This document shows, in pieces, positions 41,193-49,821 of a stretch of 64,000 bases of DNA. Under the pieces are notes generated by a model. It worked only from the letters and a program-made list of their open reading frames with translations, was not told where the DNA came from and did not search any database. Every line of letters begins with the position of its first letter. The first letter of the stretch is position 1. The position numbers were made by a program, and so were the translations under genes. The DNA comes from Pseudomonas sp. Irchel s3h14 (GTDB lineage Bacteria; Pseudomonadota; Gammaproteobacteria; Pseudomonadales; Pseudomonadaceae). The stretch spans positions 117,955 to 181,954 of the forward strand of contig NZ_FYDJ01000013.1 of the NCBI RefSeq assembly GCF_900187425.1, in the 5' to 3' direction.

Positions 41193-42464
41193 TCAGTCCG
41201 ACGCCTGGCCGCGCAACTGGCCATCACCGACCACGATGTACTTCTCGCAGGTCAGACCTTCGAGGCCCACCGGGCCGCGGGCGTGCAGCTTATCAGTAGA
41301 AATGCCAATCTCGGCACCCAATCCGTATTCGAAGCCATCGGCGAAGCACGTCGGGGTGTTGATCATCACCGACGATGAATCGACTTCCGCGACGAAACGC
41401 CGGGTGTCGGCAAGGTTTTCGCTGACGATCGAATCGGTGTGATGGGAGCCGTACTTGTTAATGTGTTCGATGGCCTGGTCCAGCCCGTCGACCACACGGA
41501 TCGAAAGAATCGGCGCCAGATACTCGGTGTTCCAGTCTTCTTCGCTCGCTGCAACAGCCTCGATGATCGCCCGGGTGCGTTCGCAGCCGCGCAGCTCGAC
41601 GCCTTTTTCATGGAATTGTGCAGCCATCGATGGCAGGAAATCCTTGGCGACCGATTGGTCCACCAGCAGGGTCTCCATGGCACCGCAGATACCATAGCGA
41701 TAAGTCTTGGCGTTGAACGCGATGCGCTGGGCTTTCGGCAGGTCGGCGTGAGCACTGACGTAAACGTGACAGATGCCGTCCAGATGCTTGATAACCGGTA
41801 CGCGGGCGTCACGGCTAACGCGCTCGATCAGGCCACGGCCGCCACGGGGCACGATAACGTCGACGTATTCAGGCATGGTGATCAGCGCGCCAACCGCGGC
41901 GCGGTCAGTGGTTTCGACCACTTGCACCACGGCAGCGGGCAGTTCGGCTTCGGCCAGACCGCGCTGGATGCAGGCGGCAATGGCACGGTTGGAATGAATC
42001 GCCTCGGAGCCGCCGCGCAGGATGGTCGCGTTGCCGGACTTCAGGCACAGGCTGGCGGCATCGATGGTCACGTTCGGCCGGGATTCGTAGATAATCCCGA
42101 TGACGCCCAACGGCACACGCATCTTGCCGACCTGAATACCCGACGGCCGAAAGCTCATGTCGCGGATCGCGCCGACCGGGTCCGGCAGAGCCGCTACCTG
42201 ACGCAAACCTACGATCATGCCGTCGATGCGTTCCGGGGTCAGCGCCAGACGCTCAAGCAATGCCGGCTCAAGACCATTGGCGCGGCCAGCGGCCAAATCC
42301 AGTTCATTGGCAGCCGTCAGCTCGGCGCGAGCAGCGTCCAACGCATTGGCAGCTGCCTGCAAGGCGCGGTTTTTCTGCGCGGTGCTGGCACGGCCGATGA
42401 CGCGAGAAGCTTCGCGGGCAGCGCGACCCAGGCGGGTCATGTAGTCAAGAACGGACTCAGTCAT
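41193..42464 (-). CDS. proA: Gamma-glutamyl phosphate reductase
   Basis: A 423-residue NADPH-dependent reductase that makes glutamate-5-semialdehyde for proline synthesis. Seen: N-terminal LGRAAREASRVI, VPLGVIGIIYESRPNVTIDAA (NADPH domain), VPRGGRGLIERV, ICHVYV, and the Cys region with GICGAMETLLV (catalytic Cys in CGAMETL). ALDH-like closing. Length matches the family (417-423). The nadD gene follows at once. Divergent from mpg; the 189-base gap carries a GCGGCAG/CTGCCGC hairpin (42506-42526). Confidence 0.97.
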   Translation of the reverse strand: MTESVLDYMTRLGRAAREASRVIGRASTAQKNRALQAAANALDAARAELTAANELDLAAGRANGLEPALLERLALTPERIDGMIVGLRQVAALPDPVGAIRDMSFRPSGIQVGKMRVPLGVIGIIYESRPNVTIDAASLCLKSGNATILRGGSEAIHSNRAIAACIQRGLAEAELPAAVVQVVETTDRAAVGALITMPEYVDVIVPRGGRGLIERVSRDARVPVIKHLDGICHVYVSAHADLPKAQRIAFNAKTYRYGICGAMETLLVDQSVAKDFLPSMAAQFHEKGVELRGCERTRAIIEAVAASEEDWNTEYLAPILSIRVVDGLDQAIEHINKYGSHHTDSIVSENLADTRRFVAEVDSSSVMINTPTCFADGFEYGLGAEIGISTDKLHARGPVGLEGLTCEKYIVVGDGQLRGQASD

Positions 42465-42653
42465 GGTCTGGAGTGGTCTTTGCTAAGGTCTTGGTAAAGA
42501 GTAAAGCGGCAGATTATAGCTGCCGCGTCCCTCGACTAACAGCGGTGACGGGCGGATGGTCGAAATGGAGGGCAATTTGCCGACGTTCAGCCGTGATTAA
42601 GCTGCAAATTGTTATCATCGCGACTCAATCAGCCCTGATAAACGCCGTTCATC

Positions 42654-43352
42654 ATGACCAACCTGACTGTTCCCACGTCCGCAACGAGCACGCCCGAGGG
42701 GCTCGCGGATGCATTTTTCGACAGAGACGCCCAAACGCTGGCCCAGGACTTACTCGGCAAAGTCATTCGTCACCGGGTCGGCGACCTGTGGCTCAGCGCC
42801 CGGATTATCGAGACCGAAGCCTATTACTTCGAAGAAAAAGGCAGCCACGCCTCCCTCGGCTACACAGAAAAACGTAAGGCTTTGTTTCTGGATGGCGGCC
42901 ACATCTATATGTACTACGCCCGAGGCGGCGATTCCCTGAACTTCAGCGCACAGGGTCCGGGCAATGCTGTGCTGATCAAATCCGCCTATCCGTGGGTCGA
43001 TGACTTGAGCGGGCCGGCGAGCCTCGCGCAAATGCTGTTGAACAATCCCGACGCCCAAGGTCGCCCTCGCCCCTCGCAAAAGCTTTGCGCCGGACAAACT
43101 TTGCTCTGCAAGGCGCTGGGCCTGAAGGTGCCGGTCTGGGACGCCAAGCGCTTCGACCATGAAGTGCTGCTGGTGGAAGATGTCGGCCCGGCGCCTGTTC
43201 ACATCATACAAACCACGCGTTTGGGCATTCCGCACGGCCGCGATGAGCATTTGATGTACCGCTTCGTCGATTCGACTTACGCGCCGTATTGCACGAGAAA
43301 CCCGCTGCGACGGGGGCAGATCGAAGGTCGCGATTATTTTTTGCTGACATGA
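42654..43352 (+). CDS. mpg: 3-methyladenine DNA glycosylase (AAG/MPG family)
   Basis: A 232-residue base-excision repair enzyme of the mammalian AAG type, removing alkylated purines. Seen: DRDAQTLAQDLLGKVIRH at the start, RIIETEAYYFEEKGSHAS (catalytic Glu in ETEAY), a nearby YMYYARGGDSLNFSA, and TTRLGIPHGRDEHLMYRFVDS near the end. The reading frame is complete and the ATG at 42654 is the only reasonable start. A REP pair follows. Confidence 0.93.
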   Translation: MTNLTVPTSATSTPEGLADAFFDRDAQTLAQDLLGKVIRHRVGDLWLSARIIETEAYYFEEKGSHASLGYTEKRKALFLDGGHIYMYYARGGDSLNFSAQGPGNAVLIKSAYPWVDDLSGPASLAQMLLNNPDAQGRPRPSQKLCAGQTLLCKALGLKVPVWDAKRFDHEVLLVEDVGPAPVHIIQTTRLGIPHGRDEHLMYRFVDSTYAPYCTRNPLRRGQIEGRDYFLLT

Positions 43353-43368
43353 ACAATGAAAATCCCCC

Positions 43369-43473
43369 TGTGGGAGCGGCGGTGCGACGATTCGACTTGC
43401 TCGCGAAGGGGCCATGCCAGTCGATATCAATGTTGACTGTCAGTCCGCTTTCGCGAGCAAGCCCGCTCCCACA
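43369..43473. repeat. REPIN variant with an 18-base insertion in one arm
   Basis: The left arm TGTGGGAGCGGCGGTGCGAC then GATTCGACTTGCTCGCGAA carries the same inserted sequence as 29766-29862, in the opposite orientation. The right arm is the common TTCGCGAGCAAGCCCGCTCC. Between mpg and the DedA-PAP2 gene. Confidence 0.88.
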
Positions 43474-43544
43474 TGGGATCTGTAGTGTTTTGAAGATTGT
43501 GTTCGTCCCTTGGGACCGATTGATTATTTGATGGAGTTGTTTTT

Positions 43545-44861
43545 ATGGGCCAATGGCTCGATAGCGTGACCGGTTGGTTGACGGTCAACCCGCAATGGCT
43601 GGCCGCGGCGGTGTTCATAGTGGCCTGCGTAGAATGCCTGGCGATTGCCGGGCTGATCGTGCCCGGCACGGTGCTGCTGTTTGCCGTGGCGGTTCTGGCC
43701 GGCAGCGGCGCGCTGTCTCTGGGCGAAACGCTGTTGCTGGGGTTCCTCGGCGGCGTGCTGGGCGACATCATTTCGTACTTCCTCGGGCGACATTTCCATC
43801 AGAACATCCGGCGCCTGCCAGGGTTGCGCCATCATCCGGAATGGATCGCCGGTGCCGAGGCGTATTTCCAGCGTTACGGCATCGCCAGCCTGTTGGTCGG
43901 GCGCTTTATCGGCCCGCTACGGCCAATGCTGCCGATGGTCGCGGGGATGTTCGACATGCCCTTCCCGCGCTTCGCCGCCGTCAGCCTGCTGGCCGCCGCT
44001 GGCTGGACCGTTGCCTATCTGCTGCCCGGCTGGGCCACAGGCGCGGCGATTCGCTTGCCTTTGCCGGAAGGGTTTTGGCCTGAGGCCGGCATCGTCGCCG
44101 GTAGCATCGTCGTCATGGTGGGCTTGAGCGCCACCAGCAGTCTGCGCCGTCATCGCAAAGCGACGATGCTGATTACCGGAATGAGCTTCCTGATTTTGGC
44201 GGGACTGTTTATCGGCTATCCGCACCTGACCGCCCTGGATCAAGGCCTGATGACCCTGGTGCAGGAACACCGCAGCCCGCTGCTTGATGAAGTGGCGGTG
44301 ACGTTCACGCTGATCGGCGAGTTTCGCAACATGCTGTTGTTCAGCGCCCTGCTGACGGGTTTGCTGCTGCTCACCCGGCAATGGCGCCAGGCGATTTTCG
44401 CCGGTAGCACCCTGCTGTGCACCGCGCTGGGCAACACCGCGACCAAACACTTTTTCGCCCGCGTACGCCCGGAAGTGTTGAGCGATCCCCTGACCAGCTA
44501 CAGCATGCCCAGCGGCCACGCCTCGGGCTCTTTTGCGCTGTTTCTGACGCTGGCCGTGCTGGCCGGCCGCGGACAACCGCCGCGCATGCGTCTGACCTGG
44601 TTGCTGTTAGGTTGCTTGCCAGCGCTGGCGATTGCCCTGTCCCGGGTGTACCTGGGCGCGCACTGGCCAACGGATGTGCTGGCCGGCGCCATGCTGGCGG
44701 CGTGCGTGTGTGCCGCGAGCTTGTGGCTGAGTCAGCGCCCGGCGCCGCTCAACGCCATGCCACCGAAGGTCTGGTGGCTGGTGTTGCCGGCGATGGTAGC
44801 GCTGTTCGGGTTCTTTGCGCTGCGGCATTTGCCGCATGCGATGTTGCGGTATGCCTACTGA
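43545..44861 (+). CDS. DedA-PAP2 fusion membrane protein (phosphatase)
   Basis: A 438-residue protein joining two membrane domains. Residues about 1-200 are a DedA/VTT domain (PGTVLLFAVAVLAGSG, GDIISYFLGRHFH, VGRFIGPLRPMLPMVAG). Residues about 215-400 are a PAP2 phosphatase with all three motifs: KHFFARVRP (KX6RP), YSMPSGHASGSF (PSGH) and SRVYLGAHWPTD (SRX5H). DedA proteins move lipids such as undecaprenyl phosphate; PAP2 enzymes dephosphorylate lipid pyrophosphates. A coupled dephosphorylation-and-flip activity is inference. The start has GGAG 8 bases upstream. It faces the convergent Lon-domain gene with no gap. Confidence 0.9.
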   Translation: MGQWLDSVTGWLTVNPQWLAAAVFIVACVECLAIAGLIVPGTVLLFAVAVLAGSGALSLGETLLLGFLGGVLGDIISYFLGRHFHQNIRRLPGLRHHPEWIAGAEAYFQRYGIASLLVGRFIGPLRPMLPMVAGMFDMPFPRFAAVSLLAAAGWTVAYLLPGWATGAAIRLPLPEGFWPEAGIVAGSIVVMVGLSATSSLRRHRKATMLITGMSFLILAGLFIGYPHLTALDQGLMTLVQEHRSPLLDEVAVTFTLIGEFRNMLLFSALLTGLLLLTRQWRQAIFAGSTLLCTALGNTATKHFFARVRPEVLSDPLTSYSMPSGHASGSFALFLTLAVLAGRGQPPRMRLTWLLLGCLPALAIALSRVYLGAHWPTDVLAGAMLAACVCAASLWLSQRPAPLNAMPPKVWWLVLPAMVALFGFFALRHLPHAMLRYAY

Positions 44862-45452
44862 TCAGGCAAACAACTCACCCTGCAACTCATCCAGCAGCGC
44901 CTGAATCGCATCCAGTCGCTGCTGCGGATCATCGAGTTGCAGCAGGTCGATCTTGTCCACTTCGGCAAACGGCAACAGGTACGCCAACTGATTGGCCAGT
45001 GACTGCTGCCCGGTTGCTTCAGTGCCCATGTTCAACGCTTCGACCATCGGGTGTTCGGCCAAGGCTTTGAGCAGCGCAACCAGGTCGGCGTCCTCGTCCT
45101 GCAGCGGTTGCTCAGGTTCGTCCTCCAGCCACTCGACCTCGGCGACGGTCAGCTGATCGCGCTGAATCTCGGTGCGCAACACGTGGAAACGCCGTCCGCC
45201 CTGCACCCGAATGCCCAGCAAGCCATTGTCCTGCTGTTTGAAATCAGTGATCAGCGCCTCGCATCCGACCAGCGCGTAGCCCGCCGGGGCGATGCCGACT
45301 TCTTCGCCGTCGAGGATGCACACCACGCCGAAGCCGCCGCCCTGTTTCATGCAGCGACTGATCATGTCCAGGTAGCGCGCCTCGAAGATCTGCAAATCGA
45401 GGATGCAGCCAGGAAACAACACCGTGTTCAGCGGAAAAAGCGGCAAGCTCAT
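44862..45452 (-). CDS. Lon N-terminal substrate-binding domain protein
   Basis: A 196-residue protein made only of the Lon substrate-binding (LON, PUA-like) domain: LPLFPLNTVLFPGCILDLQIFEARY at the start, then ALVGCEALITDF and GIRVQGGRRF. A helical C-terminal part follows (LANQLAYLLPFAEVDKIDLLQ). It has no ATPase or protease domain, so it is not a protease itself. The start at 45452 is favoured since AAGGA lies 7 bases upstream; an ATG two codons earlier overlaps this site. Function is unknown; possible adaptor-like roles are inference. The stop abuts the convergent DedA-PAP2 gene. Confidence 0.88.
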   Translation of the reverse strand: MSLPLFPLNTVLFPGCILDLQIFEARYLDMISRCMKQGGGFGVVCILDGEEVGIAPAGYALVGCEALITDFKQQDNGLLGIRVQGGRRFHVLRTEIQRDQLTVAEVEWLEDEPEQPLQDEDADLVALLKALAEHPMVEALNMGTEATGQQSLANQLAYLLPFAEVDKIDLLQLDDPQQRLDAIQALLDELQGELFA

Positions 45453-45462
45453 AGACATTTCC

Positions 45463-46179
45463 TTACACCACCATCGACACCGCCAACGGCAGGAAAACTG
45501 CCGTGGCCACGCCCATCAGACTCATCGCCAGCGCCGCGAAGGCGCCGCATTCTTCATTTTCCTGCATTGCCACCGCAGTGCCGACCGCGTGCGCCGTCAT
45601 GCCCAGTGCCATACCGCGCGCCTCAGGACTGTGCACACCCAGCCGGGTCAAAAGACTCGGCCCGAATATCGCCCCGATCACCCCGGTAATCAACACGAAC
45701 ACTGCCGCCAGCGCCGCAACACCACCGATCTGCTCCGCCACCAGCATGGCAATCGGCGACGTCACCGACTTCGGCGCCATGGTCATCAGGATCATGTGTT
45801 CGGCACCAAACGACCAGCCCAGCAATACGCCCATGCCAGTGGCGACGACGCCACCTATCACCAGCGTAGTAAATATCGGCCAGAACAACTGCCGAATGCG
45901 TCGCAGATTGAGGTACAGCGGCACAGCCAGCGCGACGGTCGCAGGCCCGAGCAGGATGCTGAGGATCTCGGTGCTCTTGCGGTACTCGGCATAGGTCAGG
46001 CCGCAACCCACCAATACGCCGATCACCAGCAGCATCGAGACCAATACTGGTTGCAGAAAGATCCAGCGGGTTTTCTCATACGCCGCCAGCACCAGCTGAT
46101 AAGCCCCCAGCGTAATACCGATACCGAACAACGGATGATGAATCACCGACGTCCAGGCGCCGTGCCAGTCGAAGATCAT
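45463..46179 (-). CDS. lrgB: LrgB/CidB family membrane protein
   Basis: A 238-residue inner-membrane protein with about seven helices and the LrgB core: LLGPATVALAVPLY, MTMAPKSVTSPIAM and LGMTAHAVGTAVAMQ. LrgA/LrgB pairs are holin-like or solute-export systems linked to autolysis and, in some bacteria, pyruvate transport. The start overlaps the lrgA end by 4 bases (ATGA), so the two are translated together. Family is certain; substrate and name (Lrg or Cid) are not. Confidence 0.92.
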   Translation of the reverse strand: MIFDWHGAWTSVIHHPLFGIGITLGAYQLVLAAYEKTRWIFLQPVLVSMLLVIGVLVGCGLTYAEYRKSTEILSILLGPATVALAVPLYLNLRRIRQLFWPIFTTLVIGGVVATGMGVLLGWSFGAEHMILMTMAPKSVTSPIAMLVAEQIGGVAALAAVFVLITGVIGAIFGPSLLTRLGVHSPEARGMALGMTAHAVGTAVAMQENEECGAFAALAMSLMGVATAVFLPLAVSMVV

Positions 46180-46538
46180 TGGCTGTCCTCACGATGAGCG
46201 TGACGCTTGACCATGCGCTGCATCAGCACGCCAGCGAAGGCCAGGGACAGCAACAGTGATAACACCAGCGCACCGACGATGGCCCAGAAATCTGCGGCAA
46301 TGTCTTTAGCGTAAACCATCACACCTACGGCTGGCGGCACCAGCAACAACGGCAGGTAACGCAGCAGACTGCTGGCCGCGAGGTTCAGCGGTTCGCCGAC
46401 CTGGCCACGGCTGATCAGGAACACCAGCAGCAACAGCAGGCCGACAATCGGCCCCGGCAGTACCGGTAAAAACAAGTGGTTGATGGCTGTGCCCAGCAAT
46501 TGGAACAGCACCAGCCAGGTCAGGCCACGTAACAACAT
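46176..46538 (-). CDS. lrgA: LrgA/CidA family membrane protein
   Basis: A 120-residue protein with four helices and the family stretches LFLPVLPGPIVGLLLL and LRYLPLLLVPPAVGVMVY. It is the holin-like partner of LrgB, 4 bases overlapping. The start ATG has GGGAGA about 9 bases upstream. No LysR-type regulator (as often found beside cid genes) is next to it. Confidence 0.92.
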   Translation of the reverse strand: MLLRGLTWLVLFQLLGTAINHLFLPVLPGPIVGLLLLLVFLISRGQVGEPLNLAASSLLRYLPLLLVPPAVGVMVYAKDIAADFWAIVGALVLSLLLSLAFAGVLMQRMVKRHAHREDSQ

Positions 46539-46733
46539 CCGTCATCTCCCGCCAATATCATCCCGCACAAGCGGGCGGAGCATTATAAGCACGCCAACGC
46601 TATAGACCGGCATTCGCCAAAATCATGGTCAGTTGACCGGAGCCATTTGCCATGTTGATCTAAAGTGGTAATCCGGGAGGTCAAATCCCCCCACCTCAAA
46701 ACTATAAAACCGATGAACCCAAGGAGAGTCTCA

Positions 46734-47189
46734 ATGCCCTATGTTCCAGTTGCAGAGCTCAAAGATTATGTCGGCAAGGAACTCGGACGTTCCGAATGGC
46801 TCACCATCGATCAGGAGCGCATCAACCTGTTCGCCGAAGCCACAGGGGACTATCAGTTCATCCACGTCGACCCGGTCAAAGCCGCGCAAACGCCATTTGG
46901 CAGCACCATTGCACACGGTTTCCTGTCGCTGTCGCTGATCCCCAAACTGATGGAAGACATCCTGATCCTCCCTGAAGGGGCGAAGATGGTGGTCAACTAC
47001 GGTCTGGATACCGTGCGTTTCATCCAGCCAGTGAAGGTCAATTCCAGGGTACGACTCAAGGTCGACATGAACGAAGTCACCGAGAAGAAACCCGGCCAAT
47101 GGCTGCTCAAGGCCACCGCCACGCTTGAGATCGAAGGCTCGGACAAACCGGCCTACATCGCCGAGCCACTGTCGCTCTGCTTCGTGTAA
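46734..47189 (+). CDS. MaoC-family dehydratase / (R)-specific enoyl-CoA hydratase-like
   Basis: A 151-residue hot-dog-fold protein. Seen: INLFAEATGDYQFIHVDPVKA, with Asp and His of the hydratase active site (GDxxxxHVD), FGSTIAHGFLSLSLIP, and NYGLDTVRFIQPVKVNSRVR. This is the MaoC/NodN-like single-domain type. Substrate (acyl-CoA chain) cannot be told; a PhaJ-like role in linking beta-oxidation to PHA is possible but not supported by neighbours. The start at 46734 has AAGGAGA 7 bases upstream. Confidence 0.9.
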   Translation: MPYVPVAELKDYVGKELGRSEWLTIDQERINLFAEATGDYQFIHVDPVKAAQTPFGSTIAHGFLSLSLIPKLMEDILILPEGAKMVVNYGLDTVRFIQPVKVNSRVRLKVDMNEVTEKKPGQWLLKATATLEIEGSDKPAYIAEPLSLCFV

Positions 47190-47301
47190 CCCATCCCGGA
47201 TGCGAAGCAGCTCACGCTGTTTCGCGCCCTCTCCTGTTTCCTGGCTATATAAGGTCAAACAGCTGCGGCATACTCGGTCGCCTAATTGCCCGGATCCCGC
47301 T

Positions 47302-49020
47302 ATGCGCCCACTTGCACTCCTCGCTCTGACCCTATTGCTCACCGCTTGCGGCGACGGCGAATCGCTGTTGCCCCCCGACGCCCGCTTGCCGGACGGCGGA
47401 CGCTATCGCGGTGAACTGGTCAACGGATTGCTGCAAGGCCAGGGCCGTATCGATTACCCGAATGGCAGCTGGTACGCCGGCGATTTCGACAAGGGCCAAT
47501 GGCATGGCCAGGGCGAATGGCACGGCAGCAACGGCGAAGTCTATCGCGGGGGATTCAATCTGGGGCTGTTCGACGACAAGGGCACACTGACCACCAGCGG
47601 CAGCAGCTTCACCGGCGGCTTCAAAGCCGGTCGACGGGACGGCGAAGGCACCCTCAAAGAAAACGGTATGACCTACCGCGGTGAATTCAAGGCCGATCAA
47701 TATTCAGGGCTCGGTCGTCTCGAACTCGAAGACGGCAGCTCGTATCAGGGCCAGTTCGCCCACGGCAAACCCAACGGCGAAGGCCAACGTGGCGACGCCA
47801 GCGGCAATCAGTTCACCGGGCATTTCGTCGACGGTCAGCTCGAAGGCAACGGGACTTTCAACAGCGCCGATGGCGATATCTATGTCGGTGGCTTCAAGAA
47901 CAACCAACTGCACGGCAAGGGCCGCTACGAGAACGCCGACGGTGATGTCTGGCTCGGTCAATTCAAGGAAGGATCGCTGAACGGCAAGGGCGAGTTGATC
48001 GGCGCCGACGGCAGCCATTACATCGGCCAGTTCAGCGATTGGCGCTTCACCGGCCAAGGTCGATTGAACCTGTCCGACGGCAGCTTCTACATCGGCCAGT
48101 TCGACAGTGACAGTTACTCGGGGCGCGGCACCCTGGTGCTGACTGACGGCACGGTGCAAAACGGTACGTGGGTCAATGGCCAGCGTGTTCGCGATGCCGA
48201 TGGCAAGCTGCTACCCGACAGCCTGGAACTCGGTTTGCTGGCCCAGGGCCGCTTGCTCGACGATGCGCTGTCCAACGTGCCGGCTTCGACCCCGGCAGTC
48301 GAGTTGTACACCCTGACACTCGGCGGTGACGGCAAGCAAAGCGTGTTCCTGCGCGAATCCGATTACGTCAGCAACATGCTCAACAGTCGCTTTGGTGCGT
48401 TTGGCCAGATCCGCCTGGTGAACCATCGCGACCACCTAGTCGACCGGCCGATGGCCACCCGGGAGAACCTGCGCCGCGCCGCCGCAGCCCTGGCCGAACG
48501 CAGTGGCCCGGAAGACTTGATCTTCATTTACCTGACCAGCCACGGCACCAGCGAACACGAACTGGTGCTCGACCAGCCGCGCATGGAACTGTCCGATCTG
48601 CCGGCCGACGAACTCGCCGCGGTGCTCTCTCCGCTGAAAAACCGCGACAAGATCATCGTGATTTCGTCCTGTTACTCCGGTGGCTTCATTCCCGCGCTCA
48701 AGGATGAACGCACCCTGATCATGACCGCCTCGCGCGCTGACCGCGTGTCCTTCGGCTGCTCGGAAGAAGCCAACTTCACCTACTTTGGCGATGCGCTGTT
48801 CGCCCAGGCACTGAACCAGACCGACGATCTGGAGCAAGCCTTCAAACTGGCCAAAGCCACCGTCGCCGAGCGCGAACTGGCGGACAGCTTCGAAGCCTCT
48901 GAACCGCAGATCTGGGCACCGAAAACCGTTCTCTCTCACTGGCAGCTGTTACGCAAACAACAGGCACGAAAGGCGTTGCAAAGTGTCTCCATCGACAGCA
49001 AGGATGCAAAGAACAACTAA
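47302..49020 (+). CDS. Lipoprotein with MORN repeats and C13 (legumain-type) peptidase domain
   Basis: A 572-residue protein with lipobox LLTAC (Cys near residue 15), then about eleven 22-23-residue MORN repeats from residue 32 to about 290 (pattern YxGxFxxGxxxGxGxxxxxDG). A peptidase C13-like domain runs from about 325 to 540: IYLTSHGTSEHELV has the catalytic His and VISSCYSGGFIPAL the catalytic Cys, followed by MTASRADRVSFGCSEE and YFGDALFAQAL. MORN repeats bind lipids or proteins; C13 enzymes cleave after Asn or Asp. An envelope-anchored caspase-like protease is thus suggested. Target unknown. The start ATG at 47302 is chosen for the lipoprotein signal. Confidence 0.88.
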   Translation: MRPLALLALTLLLTACGDGESLLPPDARLPDGGRYRGELVNGLLQGQGRIDYPNGSWYAGDFDKGQWHGQGEWHGSNGEVYRGGFNLGLFDDKGTLTTSGSSFTGGFKAGRRDGEGTLKENGMTYRGEFKADQYSGLGRLELEDGSSYQGQFAHGKPNGEGQRGDASGNQFTGHFVDGQLEGNGTFNSADGDIYVGGFKNNQLHGKGRYENADGDVWLGQFKEGSLNGKGELIGADGSHYIGQFSDWRFTGQGRLNLSDGSFYIGQFDSDSYSGRGTLVLTDGTVQNGTWVNGQRVRDADGKLLPDSLELGLLAQGRLLDDALSNVPASTPAVELYTLTLGGDGKQSVFLRESDYVSNMLNSRFGAFGQIRLVNHRDHLVDRPMATRENLRRAAAALAERSGPEDLIFIYLTSHGTSEHELVLDQPRMELSDLPADELAAVLSPLKNRDKIIVISSCYSGGFIPALKDERTLIMTASRADRVSFGCSEEANFTYFGDALFAQALNQTDDLEQAFKLAKATVAERELADSFEASEPQIWAPKTVLSHWQLLRKQQARKALQSVSIDSKDAKNN

Positions 49021-49046
49021 GCTGAGAGTATCAAGGGGGAAACACT

Positions 49047-49688
49047 ATGTACTTGACGCCTCAGCACGTACTGCTTGCCGGAGCTACCGGTTTGACCGGT
49101 GAACATCTTCTTGACCGTCTGCTCAATGAGCCCACGATCTCACGAGTATTGGCGCCCTCACGCCGGCCATTGGCCGAGCACCCCCATCTGGAAAATCCGG
49201 TCGGCGACCCAGCGGTGTTTCTGCCGCAATTGAATGGTCGCGTCGACATCGCCTACTGCTGCCTTGGCACCACCATCAAGAAAGCCGGCTCGGAACAGGC
49301 GTTTCGCGCGGTGGACCTGGACATGGTGGTGGCGTTCGCCAAACGTGCACGGGAGCTGGGCGCACGGCACTTGATCGTGATCAGTGCCCTGGGGGCTGAT
49401 CGCAGGTCCCCTATTTTCTACAACAAGGTCAAAGGCGAGATGGAATATGCATTGCGCGCACAGGACTGGCCGCAACTGACCATTTGCCGACCTTCGCTGC
49501 TGTTGGGCGAGCGTATGGAACCGCGTATGGCTGAGCAATTCGTTGGGCCCTTGTCCCGCTTGATCCCCGGCAAATACCGCGGCATCGAAGCCTGCCAGCT
49601 GGCCCGCGCCATGTGGCGACTGGCGCTGGAAGAGCAGGATGGGGTGCGGATTGTCGAGTCGGATGAGTTGCGCAAACTCGGCAAGTAA
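49047..49688 (+). CDS. NAD(P)-binding oxidoreductase-like protein (HTATIP2/YbjT-like)
   Basis: A 213-residue Rossmann-fold protein of the atypical short-chain dehydrogenase type. Seen: VLLAGATGLTGEHLLDRLL near residue 8 (GxTGxxG dinucleotide motif), AYCCLGTTIKKAGSE, LIVISALGADRRSPIFYNKVKGEMEYAL (Ser and Tyr-x3-Lys-like residues) and ICRPSLLLGER. It resembles HTATIP2/TIP30-like proteins. Reaction and substrate are unknown. The stop of the MORN gene lies 26 bases upstream; co-transcription is likely. Confidence 0.85.
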   Translation: MYLTPQHVLLAGATGLTGEHLLDRLLNEPTISRVLAPSRRPLAEHPHLENPVGDPAVFLPQLNGRVDIAYCCLGTTIKKAGSEQAFRAVDLDMVVAFAKRARELGARHLIVISALGADRRSPIFYNKVKGEMEYALRAQDWPQLTICRPSLLLGERMEPRMAEQFVGPLSRLIPGKYRGIEACQLARAMWRLALEEQDGVRIVESDELRKLGK

Positions 49689-49712
49689 TTCTTCATCGCC
49701 TGGTCTGACGCC

Positions 49713-49793
49713 TTCGCGAGCAAGCCCGCTCCCACATTTGACCGTGTTCGTCCGGATAACTCGGTCAAATGTGGGAGCGGGCTTGCTCGCGAA
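49713..49793. repeat. REPIN-type inverted REP pair
   Basis: TTCGCGAGCAAGCCCGCTCC at the left and TGTGGGAGCGGGCTTGCTCG at the right; the bases between (ATTTGACCG... CGGTCAAAT) continue the palindrome for 9 bp. Between convergent genes. Confidence 0.92.
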
Positions 49794-49821
49794 GGGCGCG
49801 ACTCCGACTCGTCGCCGAACG

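Noticed and set aside
7753..49793. Multiple TGTGGGAGCGGGCTTGCTCG copies considered as a CRISPR array
   Set aside because: They are scattered, occur as inverted pairs rather than regularly spaced direct repeats, and no cas genes are present. They are REP/REPIN elements.
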